Shown here: positions 50,161-59,366 of the stretch, one piece after another
Numbering within the stretch: position 1 is the first letter of the stretch
Layout of the letters: the number at the start of each line of letters is the position of its first letter
Assembly (NCBI GenBank): GCA_963798195.1
Contig: CAWCSF010000004.1
Location: forward strand, 186,001-250,000
DNA length: 64,000 nt
Direction of reading: 5' to 3'
From: CAVSRC01 sp963798195
Lineage (GTDB): Bacteria > Pseudomonadota > Alphaproteobacteria > Rhizobiales > Kaistiaceae
Notes under the pieces: model-generated
Told to the model about the DNA's origin: nothing
Database searches by the model: none
Seen by the model: the letters and a program-made list of their open reading frames with translations, nothing else
Program-made: the position numbers and the translations under genes

Positions 50161-50655
50161 TCAGTGGCCGGTCGCGGCGTCGCACGACACGTCGGGGTTC
50201 ATGTCGGCGAAGGCGCCTTTCGGGTTCGGCTTCCACGCCCAGACATGCAGCTCGTAGAACGGCCCGAGGCCATACCGGTTGGGCGCACCGGTGAAGCTGA
50301 ACAGGTGGCCTTCCAGTTCGGCCGGCCCCTTGGAGGTGATGTATTCCACCGCAACCAGCGTCATCTTGCCGTCTGCGCCTGGCTCGTACATCACGGCTTC
50401 AGGACGCGACAGTTCGATTTTGTCGTCCTTGAGGTAGTCCGGATTGACGTAGTGAATGCCCATGGCGCCGCCCTCGATGCCGCTGGCGCACGGGATGGGC
50501 GCATAGCCCTCCGCGACAGCGGCGGCGACGTCCTTGAACCGGTCGTTGGCCATGCGGACATCGTCCGCCAACGGGTTTGCCATCTCGGCCGCCGAAGCGG
50601 CGCTTGCCGCAACCACGGCCACAAGGGCCAGGCCAGCCCATGACAGTCTCTTCAT
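50161..50655 (-). CDS. exported hypothetical protein, 164 aa
   Basis: It has a clear signal peptide (MKRLSWAGLALVAVVAASAA, cleavage near SAAE) and a mature domain with AVAEGYAPIPCASGIEGGAM, GIHYVNPDYLKDDKIELSRP and FYELHVWAWKPNPKGAFADM. One Cys in the first block and another near the C terminus (VSCDAATG) might pair. I have seen similar short exported proteins in proteobacteria without a function. ATG 50655 has an AAGGAGA site at seven bases, which fixes the start. Confidence 0.78.
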   Translation of the reverse strand: MKRLSWAGLALVAVVAASAASAAEMANPLADDVRMANDRFKDVAAAVAEGYAPIPCASGIEGGAMGIHYVNPDYLKDDKIELSRPEAVMYEPGADGKMTLVAVEYITSKGPAELEGHLFSFTGAPNRYGLGPFYELHVWAWKPNPKGAFADMNPDVSCDAATGH

Positions 50656-50731
50656 GCACAGTCTCCTTCTCTTCAGGTGCTCGGGGTGAAATTGAAATCG
50701 TGGAAAATCGCAGCGGCGGGACGGTGCCGCA

Positions 50732-51037
50732 TCAGCGCCGGCGATTGATCTTTCGCCAGGCGCGGACGTCGCCATCGGCCCAGCGGCCGAGGGACGACCG
50801 AGTAATGCCGAGGTCCTTCAGGATATGGTCGTCAAGTACGGCAAGTACGCGGACAGTCCGGCGTCGCATCCACCAACGGGCGAAAGCATCGACCGCCGTC
50901 TTCGGCGCTCGGCGAACCGCCGCCGCGAGCCTGCTCAGCCACGGGCGCAAGGTTTGCGCTGCGTGCGCCACGGTCGGGAGCGCCGCTCTCTCGCCGATGA
51001 GGATGTCGTTGTCCGTTGCCGGCGTCTGATGAACCAT
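50732..51037 (-). CDS. DUF1127 domain protein, 101 aa
   Basis: The C-terminal 45 residues contain RRTVRVLAVLDDHILKDLGI with TRSSLGRWADGD following, the DUF1127 (YjiS-like) motif LxxLDDxxLxDIGxxR. Rhizobial small DUF1127 proteins bind RNA or affect phosphate and carbon metabolism; this one has an N-terminal extension rich in Ala and Arg. ATG 51037 has AGAAGG upstream. The long upstream frame to 51175 is rejected. Confidence 0.75.
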   Translation of the reverse strand: MVHQTPATDNDILIGERAALPTVAHAAQTLRPWLSRLAAAVRRAPKTAVDAFARWWMRRRTVRVLAVLDDHILKDLGITRSSLGRWADGDVRAWRKINRRR

Positions 51038-51196
51038 CGAACCTTCTCGCTGTCGCCCATGTGAGGCGTCACGCGGTCCGTGTGCACTTCGCCGTGCACG
51101 CCGACCGGTGCGGGAGCGGGACTTAGCCGAGGGACGGTTCGCGACGCGTCCCCTGATCGGAGGAAGCACGATCACGAAATGGAGAGCGGATCCGGG

Positions 51197-52324
51197 TCAG
51201 CGCAGAAGAGGCGTCGAGAACCCGGCGACGAGTTTTGCGAGATCGGCTTGGCGTCGCGTGCCGGTCTTTTCGTAGAGGCGGCCGAGATGGGTCTTGACGG
51301 TGCTGGTCGCGATGCCGAGCGCCGCGGCGACTTCGGGCGCGCCGCCGACTTCGGCAATGGCGAGCAGGACTCGGAGTTCGGTCAGCGTAAGCTTGTAGGC
51401 GCGGGCAATCGTCTCCGGCAGCGACGTGGGTTCGACCACCGCTTTGTGGACGAAGATCGCCAGCACCGCCGCGGATGCACTGGCGCTGCGGCGCGCCGCC
51501 GACCCGAGCGGCAGCGCATGTGCGACATATCGGGCGCCATCGTGGGCGACGAGTGGGAGTGCGATTCCCTTTGTCCCGATCGCGGTGTCGCCGGTCGCCG
51601 TGGCGGCAACGATATCGCGCAGTTCCCGGTCGATCGCCGGCTCGCCGGCCGTCAACGCTCCGTTCACCACGCGCAGCGGATCGGCGGCGGCCAGCATGCG
51701 GGCGCCGGCCGCGTTCGTGTGGAGCACGTGACCGCCGGCGTCGATGAGAAACGCACCGGCGCTCAGTCCGTCGAGGCTCTCGGCGAGGTTCGCCGCTTCC
51801 GCCGCCTTGAGGTCGATGACGCCGGCGATCAGCGCGGCGCGCCGGATGTGCGGCACGATCAGCCGCATGCGCCGTCGCGTGTCGTCGTTGACGGGCCCGT
51901 CGGCTTCGCTCCGGAAGACGCCGAACATCGCGGCGGTGGCGACGGACTTGTCGAGGACCGACGCCACGAAATCCACGAACCCCTGCGGGCGCGCCCATTC
52001 CTCGTAGAACCTCGACTGGAGGAATTCGTCGTAGGGGACGAGATCGGAAGTTGCGATGGGCTCTTCGATGTCCGCGAAGACGTGACCCATGACCAGTGGA
52101 TCGATCTTTATGTAATTCTGGAAATATAGCTGCGCGTAGTGCGGCGATATGCCGGAATCATAAGCGTTGGCCCCGGTCAGGCTGGTGGCGCTTTTCGAAA
52201 AGAGCGTTGCCGCCTGGCCGCCCACAAATCGCGCGGCCTCACCCAGCGTCCGCGCCCAAAGGGTCGGATCGATGGCGGCATCGTAGATTTCGGCAATGAG
52301 TTTCGAGAGCAATTCTTCGGGCAT
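51197..52324 (-). CDS. LuxR-family transcriptional regulator
   Basis: A 375-residue regulator. The N-terminal part (LIAEIYDAAIDPTLWARTLG and following) is an alpha/beta sensor region seen in many alphaproteobacterial regulators of this length; a PAS-like middle segment (GAFLIDAGGHVLHTNAAGAR) follows. The C-terminal LuxR/GerE helix-turn-helix is LTLTELRVLLAIAEVGGAPE, then VAAALGIATSTVKTHLGRLY and EKTGTRRQADL. No acyl-homoserine-lactone motif was seen and no luxI gene is near. It is divergent from a small putative gene at 52491. Confidence 0.85.
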   Translation of the reverse strand: MPEELLSKLIAEIYDAAIDPTLWARTLGEAARFVGGQAATLFSKSATSLTGANAYDSGISPHYAQLYFQNYIKIDPLVMGHVFADIEEPIATSDLVPYDEFLQSRFYEEWARPQGFVDFVASVLDKSVATAAMFGVFRSEADGPVNDDTRRRMRLIVPHIRRAALIAGVIDLKAAEAANLAESLDGLSAGAFLIDAGGHVLHTNAAGARMLAAADPLRVVNGALTAGEPAIDRELRDIVAATATGDTAIGTKGIALPLVAHDGARYVAHALPLGSAARRSASASAAVLAIFVHKAVVEPTSLPETIARAYKLTLTELRVLLAIAEVGGAPEVAAALGIATSTVKTHLGRLYEKTGTRRQADLAKLVAGFSTPLLR

Positions 52325-52490
52325 GGACGGCGGAAACAGTTTAGCCGCCTGACCTATTCAGAGTGGTGTGACCTCCGTCACACTCGGGCCGGTATTCACT
52401 CGTTCGTGATGCCGCCTCCCCCGATCGGCAGACGCACGGCACCGATCGCGTCCGTACGTTCCGCGCCCTTTGCAAAGGAGAACCGGATCC

Positions 52491-52694
52491 ATGTCGGATG
52501 ACGCAGGGCACGACACGACGGACGAGCATCGCGTTTTGGCGAGCGGAACGGCGACATCGCCGCGTGCATTCGGCCGCCGTCGCACTGGAAGGCCGGCCGA
52601 TCCGGGTCCCGCGCGGAGCAGTACGCAACCACATGACGGCGCGACCCATCCGATCGAGATCAGAAGCCGCTATTTTCTCAGTGAGATTTTCTAG
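52491..52694 (+). CDS. small hypothetical protein, 67 aa (tentative)
   Basis: ATG 52491 is preceded by AAAGGAG at about ten bases and opens a polar frame (MSDDAGHDTTDEHRVLASGT) that ends with TAG 52692-52694. The chain is Thr-, Arg- and Pro-rich with no recognised domain. Two other frames are also open here, so it may be spurious; only the ribosome binding site speaks for it. Confidence 0.3.
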   Translation: MSDDAGHDTTDEHRVLASGTATSPRAFGRRRTGRPADPGPARSSTQPHDGATHPIEIRSRYFLSEIF

Positions 52695-52726
52695 CCGCGA
52701 AAAGCGCAATCGGTCGGGAAACGCAG

Positions 52727-52894
52727 CTATTCACCGGCCTCGTCAGCATCTGGCCGCTTCAGGTGTTTGGGCCGCCGCCGCGGCTTGTCCGGCCGCTCGA
52801 CCACCTTCTGGCGGAAGAGTCCGCTCTTCAGCGAGCGGGCCACGGGGTTCCGTTTAGGCCTTCTCGCCTTGGCAGGTATGCGTTTCTTGGCCAT
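52727..52894 (-). CDS. possible ArfA-like alternative ribosome-rescue factor, 55 aa
   Basis: A 55-residue, very basic protein: [20 protein letters not shown], then [20 protein letters not shown]. The block (N/D)P..(S/D)PLFRQ+V followed by a Lys/Arg/Pro tail is the core of ArfA, which enters the mRNA channel of stalled ribosomes and recruits RF2. Here SGLFRQKVV corresponds to DPLFRQRVE in E. coli. The KGKGSY part of E. coli ArfA is not conserved, so the call is tentative. It is divergent from def, six bases apart at the nearest start option. Confidence 0.5.
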   Translation of the reverse strand: MAKKRIPAKARRPKRNPVARSLKSGLFRQKVVERPDKPRRRPKHLKRPDADEAGE

Positions 52895-52947
52895 GTCCCG
52901 TGCCCGAAAGCGTTGACCCGGAAGGGTTCGTCTCATATCTGAAGCCC

Positions 52948-53484
52948 GTGACAAAGCTCGATATCATCACCCTTCCCGACCGCAAGCTCCGCTTGAAGAG
53001 CGCTCCCGTGGAGCGCGTCGACGACGACCTGCGCAAGTTCATGGATTCCATGCTGGAGGCCATGTACGACGCGCCGGGCATCGGCCTCGCCGCAATCCAG
53101 GTCGGCGTGCCGCGCCGCATCGTCACCATCGATGTTGCCCAGCGCGAGGACGACGAGGCGAAGCCTAACCCGCTCTTCCTGGTCAACCCGCAGATTCTCT
53201 GGCGGTCGGACGATTTCGCCGTTGCCGAGGAAGGGTGCCTTTCGATTCCCGAATACTTCGCCGAGGTCGAGCGTCCGGCCTCTGTCCGCGTCGCTTATCT
53301 CGACCGCGACGGCAAGCCGCAGGAGATCGAGGCGGAAGGCGTTCTGGCCGTCTGTCTCCAGCACGAAATCGACCATCTCGACGGCAAGTTGTTCATCGAC
53401 CACCTGTCCAAGCTCAAGCGGGACATGGTTATCAAGAAATTCACCAAGCAGGCGCGGGGCAGCGCCAAGCCGGCGGCTCTCTGA
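52948..53484 (+). CDS. def: peptide deformylase
   Basis: Def removes the formyl group from new proteins. All three motifs are present: [20 protein letters not shown] (metal Cys) and [11 protein letters not shown] (two metal His and the catalytic Glu). GTG 52948 gives the usual N terminus ([15 protein letters not shown], 178 residues); an in-frame GTG at 52900 would add 16 residues. The gene leads toward fmt, its usual partner, with a small lipoprotein gene in between. Confidence 0.94.
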   Translation: MTKLDIITLPDRKLRLKSAPVERVDDDLRKFMDSMLEAMYDAPGIGLAAIQVGVPRRIVTIDVAQREDDEAKPNPLFLVNPQILWRSDDFAVAEEGCLSIPEYFAEVERPASVRVAYLDRDGKPQEIEAEGVLAVCLQHEIDHLDGKLFIDHLSKLKRDMVIKKFTKQARGSAKPAAL

Positions 53485-53493
53485 ATCTCTTCG

Positions 53494-53510
53494 GGAACCC
53501 TGTGGGTTCC
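53494..53510 (+). terminator. possible terminator after def
   Basis: GGAACCC (53494-53500) and GGGTTCC (53504-53510) form a seven-pair stem with a TGT loop, nine bases after the def stop. There is no U-run. Confidence 0.3.
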
Positions 53511-53621
53511 GCTGCGTTACCGCACAGCCTCGTTCGGCCGCACCGGTTCTTTTGAACGGCCACAGCCGGACGGCGGCCGCGGCGGAAGAGAATTTGCCCC
53601 AGATGAACAGGGAGTACTGAC

Positions 53622-53882
53622 ATGAGAAAGATGATCCTGGCCGTGGCGGCCGTTTCGAGCCTGAGTCTCGGCGTTGCTGGCTGCACGACGTCCGAAGGGG
53701 CGATCGGCGGCGGCGTCGTCGGCGCGGCCGTTGGCGGCCTTGGCACCAATTCGGTTGGCGGCGCCATCATCGGCGCGGGCATTGGCGCGCTCGCCGGCGC
53801 CGTGCTGGTCGACCACCTCAACAACGGCTATTGCACCTATCGCTACAGGGGCAAGCTGTACCGCGATCGTTGCTATCGCTAG
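53622..53882 (+). CDS. glycine-zipper lipoprotein, 86 aa
   Basis: A small outer-membrane-type lipoprotein: signal peptide with lipobox VAGC (Cys21), then a glycine zipper (GAIGGGVVGAAVGGLG and AIIGAGIGALAGAVL) of the kind found in rhizobial YMGG/17-kDa-like proteins, and a short basic tail YRYRGKLYRDRCYR with two Cys. It probably sits in the envelope; the function is unknown. It separates def from fmt, which are adjacent in many bacteria. Confidence 0.8.
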   Translation: MRKMILAVAAVSSLSLGVAGCTTSEGAIGGGVVGAAVGGLGTNSVGGAIIGAGIGALAGAVLVDHLNNGYCTYRYRGKLYRDRCYR

Positions 53883-53897
53883 GTCGCAGCTGAATTC

Positions 53898-53927
53898 GAC
53901 CGTCGGCGCTTTGGTGCGCCGGCGGTC
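53898..53927 (+). terminator. hairpin terminator after the glycine-zipper lipoprotein gene
   Basis: GACCGTCGGCGC (53898-53909) pairs with GCGCCGGCGGTC (53916-53927) over twelve positions including one G-U pair, with loop TTTGGT. It lies 15 bases past the lipoprotein stop and just ahead of fmt; GCAGTCTTG follows. Confidence 0.5.
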
Positions 53928-53969
53928 GCAGTCTTGCCGGCCGGGCGGGGGGAGGTTATGCCCCGCGCC

Positions 53970-54938
53970 ATGGCGCTCCGCATTGTCTTCTTCGGTACCC
54001 CCGATTTCGCTGTCCCGACGCTGACCGAAATCACCGGTCAGGGCCACGAGGTCGCTGCGGTGTACACGCAGCCGCCCCGTGCCGCCGGCCGTGGCATGGG
54101 CGAGCGCAAGTCGCCCGTGCATCAGGTCGCAGAGCAATTCGGCATTCCGGTCATGACCCCCGCCCGCCTCAAGGCGGAAGGCGAGGCCGAGCGCTTCGCC
54201 GCGCTCGCGCCCGATGTCGGCGTCATCGTCGCCTACGGGCAGATCCTGCCGAAATCCTTCCTCGACGCGCCGCCCCATGGCTGCCTCAACCTGCATGGCT
54301 CGCTGTTGCCGCGCTGGCGCGGTGCTGCGCCGGTTGCCCGCGCCATCATGGCCGGCGACGCCGAGACCGGCGTCATGGTCATGCGCATGGAGGAGGGGCT
54401 GGATACCGGCCCAGTCGCCATGAGCGAACGCGTCGCCATCGCCCCGGACGCGACCGCCGGCGAACTCTCGTCGCAACTCTCTTTGCTCGGCGCCGATCTG
54501 ATGGTCCGCGCGCTGGCGGCGCTGTCGCGCGGCGTCCTTGGTTTCACGCCACAGGCGGAGGACGGCGTCACCTACGCCAAAAAGATCGACAAGGGCGAGA
54601 CCCGCATCGACTGGTCGCGTCCGGCCGACGAGGTCCACAACCATATCCGTGGCCTGTCGCCCGATCCGGGTGCGTGGTTCGAGGCCGATCTCGGCAAGCA
54701 GCCGGAGCGCATCAAGGTCCTCCGGTCTTCGTTGGTCGCCGCCGATCCACCGCCGCTCGTGCCCGGGTGGTCGCATGATTTCGGCGCGCCGCCGGGAACC
54801 GTACTCGACGACCAGCTCACCATCGCCTGCGGTTCCGGCGCCGTCCGCCTGACGGACGTGCAGCGCCCCGGCAAGGGGCCGGTCAAGGCGGCGGAGTTCC
54901 TGCGCGGCCTGCGCGCCCCGCTCGCCGCTGTCGGCTAG
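53970..54938 (+). CDS. fmt: methionyl-tRNA formyltransferase
   Basis: Fmt formylates initiator Met-tRNA with 10-formyl-THF. The 322-residue product has [14 protein letters not shown], the catalytic block [16 protein letters not shown] (Asn, His), and the Asp in [13 protein letters not shown]; the OB-like C-terminal domain follows. ATG 53970 gives the normal start [12 protein letters not shown] 53958 is in frame but only two bases from GGAGG, while 53970 is 14 away, so the start is uncertain by four residues. truA follows after two bases. Confidence 0.93.
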   Translation: MALRIVFFGTPDFAVPTLTEITGQGHEVAAVYTQPPRAAGRGMGERKSPVHQVAEQFGIPVMTPARLKAEGEAERFAALAPDVGVIVAYGQILPKSFLDAPPHGCLNLHGSLLPRWRGAAPVARAIMAGDAETGVMVMRMEEGLDTGPVAMSERVAIAPDATAGELSSQLSLLGADLMVRALAALSRGVLGFTPQAEDGVTYAKKIDKGETRIDWSRPADEVHNHIRGLSPDPGAWFEADLGKQPERIKVLRSSLVAADPPPLVPGWSHDFGAPPGTVLDDQLTIACGSGAVRLTDVQRPGKGPVKAAEFLRGLRAPLAAVG

Positions 54939-54940
54939 CC

Positions 54941-55678
54941 ATGCCGCGCTACAAGCTCACCATCGAATATGACGGCGGTCCTTATGTCGGCTGGCAGCGT
55001 CAGGAGAACGGCCGCTCGGTGCAGCAGGCGATTGAGCAGGCCATCGCCGCCTTCAGCAGTGAGACTGTCGTGGTCAAGGGCGCCGGGCGCACGGACTCCG
55101 GCGTCCATGCCATCGGGCAGGTCGCCCACATCGACCTCGTCCGCGATTGGCCGGCAGATACCGTGCGCGATGCCGTCAACGCACATCTTCGGCAGGAGAC
55201 CGTCGCCATCGTAACGGCCGAACGCGCCGCGCCGGATTTCGACGCGCGCTTCTCTGCGGTAAAGCGGCATTACCTCTATCGCATCCTCGACCGGCGCGCG
55301 CCGGCCGTGCTCGATCGCGGCCGGGTCTGGTGGCTCGCTCAGCCGCTCGATCACGAGGCCATGCACGCAGCCGCGCAGGCGTTGGTCGGCAAGCACGATT
55401 TCACCACCTTCCGCTCGTCCGAGTGTCAGGCGAAATCGCCGGTCAAGACGCTCGACCGCCTCGATGTGTCGCGCGCGGGAGACGAGGTCGTGGTCCGGGC
55501 CACGGCGCGGTCCTTCCTGCACAATCAGGTGCGCTCGATGGTCGGCACGCTGAAGAAGGTCGGAGACGGCAAGTGGCCGGTCGCCGCCGTCGGGCAGGCG
55601 TTGGAAGCCGTGGACCGGGCGCGCTCGGGGCCGGTCGCGCCACCGGAAGGTCTGTATCTCGTGGCGGTGGATTACTAG
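54941..55678 (+). CDS. truA: tRNA pseudouridine(38-40) synthase
   Basis: TruA makes pseudouridine at tRNA positions 38-40. The 245-residue product has the catalytic Asp52 in [23 protein letters not shown] [19 protein letters not shown] at the N terminus and [20 protein letters not shown] near the C terminus. It is in an operon with fmt. Its TAG stop is part of CTAG shared with the convergent membrane protein gene. Confidence 0.95.
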   Translation: MPRYKLTIEYDGGPYVGWQRQENGRSVQQAIEQAIAAFSSETVVVKGAGRTDSGVHAIGQVAHIDLVRDWPADTVRDAVNAHLRQETVAIVTAERAAPDFDARFSAVKRHYLYRILDRRAPAVLDRGRVWWLAQPLDHEAMHAAAQALVGKHDFTTFRSSECQAKSPVKTLDRLDVSRAGDEVVVRATARSFLHNQVRSMVGTLKKVGDGKWPVAAVGQALEAVDRARSGPVAPPEGLYLVAVDY

Positions 55679-56274
55679 CTTCCGCCGTCCATGCCGAACA
55701 CACGGCTGACGATCATCACGATCGCAAGGCTGACGAGGAAATCCAGCGCCACCAGGCCGATGGCGACATCGACGCCCACCTGAAGCGTGCGTCGGGCGAT
55801 GAGGTAGCTCATGCGCAGCACGACGGCGAGCGCCGCGACCGATGGCAGGAACAGTAGTTCCGGGCTCATCATGTCGAAATAGTCGAGGAGCCCGATAGCC
55901 GCGAATGGCACGATCATCAGAACCGTCGCCCAGTTGCGCGCGACGATATAGGCAGGATAGCCCCGGCGTAGGCCGATGAACCCGGCCAGGACGCCCAGAA
56001 GGATCGGCAACGTCACCCAGTCGAGGCACAGCGTCACCGCTTTTCCGAACCAGAAGGCGGTGTCGCTGAAGGCATCGTCGGGAACCGAATCCGAGAGGAT
56101 GTCGTGGCGGTCCGCCAGCGCCGTCACGGCGTAGAACGGCGCCACGAGAATGATCGCCCGGAACGAGCGCCAGAAGCCGTCGGCGGTCACATCGAAGAAG
56201 CGCAACGCATCCGGCTTGTCGAGGAACAGTCGCCACGCGCCGGTCAGCGATCGCTCGATCTCGGCGCGATCCAT
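55675..56274 (-). CDS. membrane protein, 199 aa (Yip1-like topology)
   Basis: A 199-residue integral membrane protein with about five helices (for example [54 protein letters not shown]). An N-terminal cytoplasmic part reads [20 protein letters not shown]. The overall arrangement recalls rhizobial proteins found between truA and dapE and perhaps the Yip1 superfamily, but no function is known. Its ATG overlaps the dapE stop by one base, so it is coupled to dapE. Confidence 0.75.
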   Translation of the reverse strand: MDRAEIERSLTGAWRLFLDKPDALRFFDVTADGFWRSFRAIILVAPFYAVTALADRHDILSDSVPDDAFSDTAFWFGKAVTLCLDWVTLPILLGVLAGFIGLRRGYPAYIVARNWATVLMIVPFAAIGLLDYFDMMSPELLFLPSVAALAVVLRMSYLIARRTLQVGVDVAIGLVALDFLVSLAIVMIVSRVFGMDGGS

Positions 56275-57443
56275 CAGGCGGCCCTGCGCACAGCGAAGAA
56301 CTTGTCGAGAAAGGCGCGGTAGATCGCAGTTAGCCCGGTAAGGTCTGCGAGTGGAACGCGCTCGTCCACCTGATGCATGGTGTCGCCGACCAGGCCGAAC
56401 TCGACCACCGGACAGATGCCGCCGAAGAAGCGCGCGTCGGATGTGCCGCCGCCGGTCGAAGCTTCCGGCGTCAGCCCGGCCTGTTCGCGGATTGCCCCGG
56501 ATAACGTCTCCACCAGCGGGCCGGCCTTGGTCAGGTAGCCCTCGCTGGTCCTCACCACCCTGATGTCATGCCGCGCCCCTTCTGCTGCCGCGGTAATCTC
56601 GGCGACGAGGAAGGCGCGCAGCGTTTCCGGTGTCCATGTGTCGTTGAAGCGCACATTGAAGTTCGCGTGGGCCTCCGCGGGAATGACGTTGAAGGCCGGA
56701 TTGCCGACATCGACGCTCGTCACTTCGAGGTTCGAGGGCTGGAAGTCCGGCGTGCCCTCGTCAAGCTTGAGGGTCGTGAGGCGCGTGAGGATTCGGGCCA
56801 GCGCCGGGATCGGGTTCTCGGCCAGATGCGGATAGGCGACATGCCCCTGCTTGCCGTGAACCGTGATGATCGCCGACAGGGCCCCCCGCCGTCCGATCTT
56901 GATCGTGTCGCCAAGCCGCGCGCGCGAGGTCGGCTCGCCGACGATTGCTGCGTCGAACTGCTGGCCGCGTTCGATCGCCCAGTCGAGGAGCTTGACCGTG
57001 CCGTTGACCGATGGGCCTTCCTCGTCGCCGGTGATGAGCAGGGACAGGGTGCCTTTCCCGAGGCTGCCCTCCGCTACTCTGCCGAGCGCAGCGGCCATGA
57101 AACACGCGATGCCGCCCTTCATGTCCTGGGCGCCGCGCCCATAGAGCAGGCCGTCAGCGATTTCTGCCGCGAACGGCGGATGCGACCAGCGCGTCTCGTC
57201 GCCTGCCGGCACGACATCCGTGTGCCCTGCGAAGACCAGATGCGGTGCACCGCTGCCGATCGAGGCGAACAGGTTCTCGACGTCCGGCGTGCCCGGCTCC
57301 GAAAACGTCATCCTTTCGACGGTGAACCCGGCCTCCGAGAGGACCTTGGCCATCCACGTCAGCGCGCCGCCTTCGGCCGGCGTCACCGAACGGCATGCGA
57401 TCAGCGCCTTCAGGAAGGCGGCCGGGTCGATGGGCTTTGTCAT
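56274..57443 (-). CDS. dapE: succinyl-diaminopimelate desuccinylase
   Basis: DapE releases LL-diaminopimelate in lysine and peptidoglycan synthesis, using two zinc ions. The 389-residue M20 protein has the metal motif FAGHTDVVPAGD, GRGAQDMKGGIACFM (second metal region), TGDEEGPSVNGT (catalytic Glu) and GGTSDARFF near the C terminus. The downstream membrane-protein gene overlaps by one base. dapD is 1 kb upstream on the same strand, separated by two DUF805 genes. Confidence 0.94.
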   Translation of the reverse strand: MTKPIDPAAFLKALIACRSVTPAEGGALTWMAKVLSEAGFTVERMTFSEPGTPDVENLFASIGSGAPHLVFAGHTDVVPAGDETRWSHPPFAAEIADGLLYGRGAQDMKGGIACFMAAALGRVAEGSLGKGTLSLLITGDEEGPSVNGTVKLLDWAIERGQQFDAAIVGEPTSRARLGDTIKIGRRGALSAIITVHGKQGHVAYPHLAENPIPALARILTRLTTLKLDEGTPDFQPSNLEVTSVDVGNPAFNVIPAEAHANFNVRFNDTWTPETLRAFLVAEITAAAEGARHDIRVVRTSEGYLTKAGPLVETLSGAIREQAGLTPEASTGGGTSDARFFGGICPVVEFGLVGDTMHQVDERVPLADLTGLTAIYRAFLDKFFAVRRAA

Positions 57444-57502
57444 GGATCGGTGACCGGGAGCAAGGGCGAGAGGGGCGGTTTAGCGAGGCTTCCGCCTGCC
57501 CG

Positions 57503-57874
57503 TCAATCGGGGCCGAAACGCGGCGCGGGGCCGTAGAGGTTCGGCCCTGCATTGCCGGGCATCAACATCAGGGCCACAAGCCATAACAGCCCAAAGATCG
57601 GAACGACCAGCAGCAATATGAAGGACCCGGGCAAAGCGAGGTCATGACAGCGCTTCGCCGCCAGCACCAGGAACGCGGCGCTGGAGGGTATCCCGAGGAT
57701 GACTATGATGATCGGGCCGATAACTTCAAAATCGGTGTGAGCGAGCAGGTAGAAAAGCAGCGCGCCATTGCAGCAGTAGATGAAAGCGGCGCCCAGAATG
57801 TATTCCATGCGCCCGATGCGGCCGCTGGCGCGAAAGAAGAAGCGGAGCATGTCCGCGGCACTGACCGGATGCAT
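57503..57874 (-). CDS. DUF805 family membrane protein (first of two)
   Basis: A protein of about 123 residues with the DUF805 layout: FFRASGRIGRMEYILG at the N terminus, three or four helices, KRCHDLALPGSFILLL and a C-terminal PGNAGPNLYGPAPRFG motif (the typical PG..G.N.YGP ending). The start is uncertain: ATG 57874 is chosen, with GTG 57895 and ATG 57850 as options. DUF805 proteins are inner-membrane proteins of unknown function. It lies between dapE and dapD. Confidence 0.8.
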   Translation of the reverse strand: MHPVSAADMLRFFFRASGRIGRMEYILGAAFIYCCNGALLFYLLAHTDFEVIGPIIIVILGIPSSAAFLVLAAKRCHDLALPGSFILLLVVPIFGLLWLVALMLMPGNAGPNLYGPAPRFGPD

Positions 57875-57934
57875 GAGAATTTGTACCCTACCCACACATC
57901 CGGGTCGAACGCCTCGGGATCTGCGGTCTCGGCC

Positions 57935-58384
57935 TTATGCCGCTACCGGGTCCGGTCCGTATTGATTGTCGCCCACCGTGCCCCGCTTGATGCCGAGCTG
58001 GTAGAGGGCCCAGAGTCCGATGATGGCCATCACAACTCCTAAAATCGTGGCGAGTATGTTCGGTTGTTCCGGCGTGCCGGTCAGTCCGATCAGGGCGATG
58101 AGGCTGTAGAGGATGTTGAGGCCAACAAGGATCGCCGCATAGTTCGCCGGCTTGTCGTCATCCTGAAAGCGCTTCACCATCAGGCAATAGCTGGGATAGG
58201 CCAGAACCAGTTGGGCGATGAACGTGAGAAGGCGCGTCGCAAAACTGGTGAACCCAAAGATGGCGCCGACCAGCAAGGCAAAGACAATGCTCACCACGAC
58301 CAGGCCCAGCACGCCAAGCCAGAAAGATCGGCGGCCGATCCGTCCGGCCGTGGTCAAATAAAGATGATTGATGTCGATATTCAT
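57935..58384 (-). CDS. DUF805 family membrane protein (second of two)
   Basis: A 149-residue paralogue of the neighbouring DUF805 gene: LTTAGRIGRRSFWLGV at the start, then AYPSYCLMVKRFQDDDKPAN (the KR.HD-type motif, here KRFQDDD) and a C-terminal GTVGDNQYGPDPVA. ATG 58384 fits the family; the frame is open to 58432. It lies 60 bases upstream of the other copy, so both are likely in one transcript with dapE downstream. Confidence 0.82.
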   Translation of the reverse strand: MNIDINHLYLTTAGRIGRRSFWLGVLGLVVVSIVFALLVGAIFGFTSFATRLLTFIAQLVLAYPSYCLMVKRFQDDDKPANYAAILVGLNILYSLIALIGLTGTPEQPNILATILGVVMAIIGLWALYQLGIKRGTVGDNQYGPDPVAA

Positions 58385-58457
58385 TGCAGGCGCCCCCCGT
58401 GTCAAAGATTCGCGTCGCGGAGGATAGCGCAAGGTTCGCTAATGTGAAAATCGCGCC

Positions 58458-59309
58458 TCAGTCGCGCAGCAACTCGTTCACCGAGGTCTTGGAGCGGGTT
58501 CTTTCGTCCACCTTCTTTACGATCACGGCGCAGTAGAGCGAAGGGCCGGGCTCGTTATTCGGAAACGGCTTGCCTGGCATCGTTCCCGACACGACGACGG
58601 AATAGGGCGGCACCTTGCCCATGTGGATCTCGCCGGTGGCGCGGTCGACGATCTTGGTGGAAGCGCCGAGGTATACGCCCATCGACAGCACCGAACCCTC
58701 GCCGACCATGACGCCCTCCGCTACCTCGGCGCGGGCGCCGATGAAGCAGTTGTCCTCGATGATCACCGGCCCGGCCTGAACCGGCTCCAGCACGCCGCCG
58801 ATTCCGGCGCCTCCGGAGATATGCACGTTCTTGCCGATCTGCGCGCACGACCCGACCGTCGCCCACGTGTCGATCATCGTGCCGGAACCGATATAGGCCC
58901 CGAGGTTGACGAAGGACGGCATCAGCACCACGCCCGGCGCGATATAGGCCGAGCGCCGCACGATGCAGTTCGGCACTGCGCGGAAGCCGGCTTTGGTGAA
59001 ATCGACGCCGCTCCAGCCATTGAACTTCGACGGCACCTTGTCCCACCAGCCGCTGCCGTCCGGCCCGCCCGGGATCATTTCCATCGGGTTGAGACGGAAG
59101 GACAGAAGCACCGCCTTCTTGAGCCACTGGTTGACCGTCCACACGCCGCCGTTCTTCTCGGCGACGCGGACTTCGCCGCGGTCCAGCATGGCGAGCGCCC
59201 GGTCCACTGCGTCGCGGACCGCGCCGGTCGTGTCCGGCGTGAGCTTGTCGCGGGTCTCGTACGCGGCGTCGATGGTCGCCTGGAGGTCGGCGTTGTCCGG
59301 CTTTGTCAT
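58458..59309 (-). CDS. dapD: 2,3,4,5-tetrahydropyridine-2,6-dicarboxylate N-succinyltransferase
   Basis: DapD catalyses the succinylation step before DapC and DapE in lysine/diaminopimelate synthesis. The 283-residue product has an N-terminal helical domain, then hexapeptide repeats of the left-handed beta-helix ([56 protein letters not shown]) and ends [13 protein letters not shown]. The length agrees with rhizobial DapD. ATG 59309. Confidence 0.95.
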   Translation of the reverse strand: MTKPDNADLQATIDAAYETRDKLTPDTTGAVRDAVDRALAMLDRGEVRVAEKNGGVWTVNQWLKKAVLLSFRLNPMEMIPGGPDGSGWWDKVPSKFNGWSGVDFTKAGFRAVPNCIVRRSAYIAPGVVLMPSFVNLGAYIGSGTMIDTWATVGSCAQIGKNVHISGGAGIGGVLEPVQAGPVIIEDNCFIGARAEVAEGVMVGEGSVLSMGVYLGASTKIVDRATGEIHMGKVPPYSVVVSGTMPGKPFPNNEPGPSLYCAVIVKKVDERTRSKTSVNELLRD

Positions 59310-59366
59310 GATGGCTCCGACGGGGCGGGGTGCAGGCGCGCGACCATAATTGCGACCCTTCGGAAG

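Noticed and set aside
51038..51196. Gap between the DUF1127 and LuxR genes searched for a small RNA
   Set aside because: No stable hairpin followed by a U-run and no promoter-like pair could be identified by eye.
52341..52709. 122-codon minus-strand frame between the LuxR gene and the ArfA-like gene
   Set aside because: Rich in Arg, Cys and Ser with no start signal; it overlaps the luxR promoter region and two other open frames.
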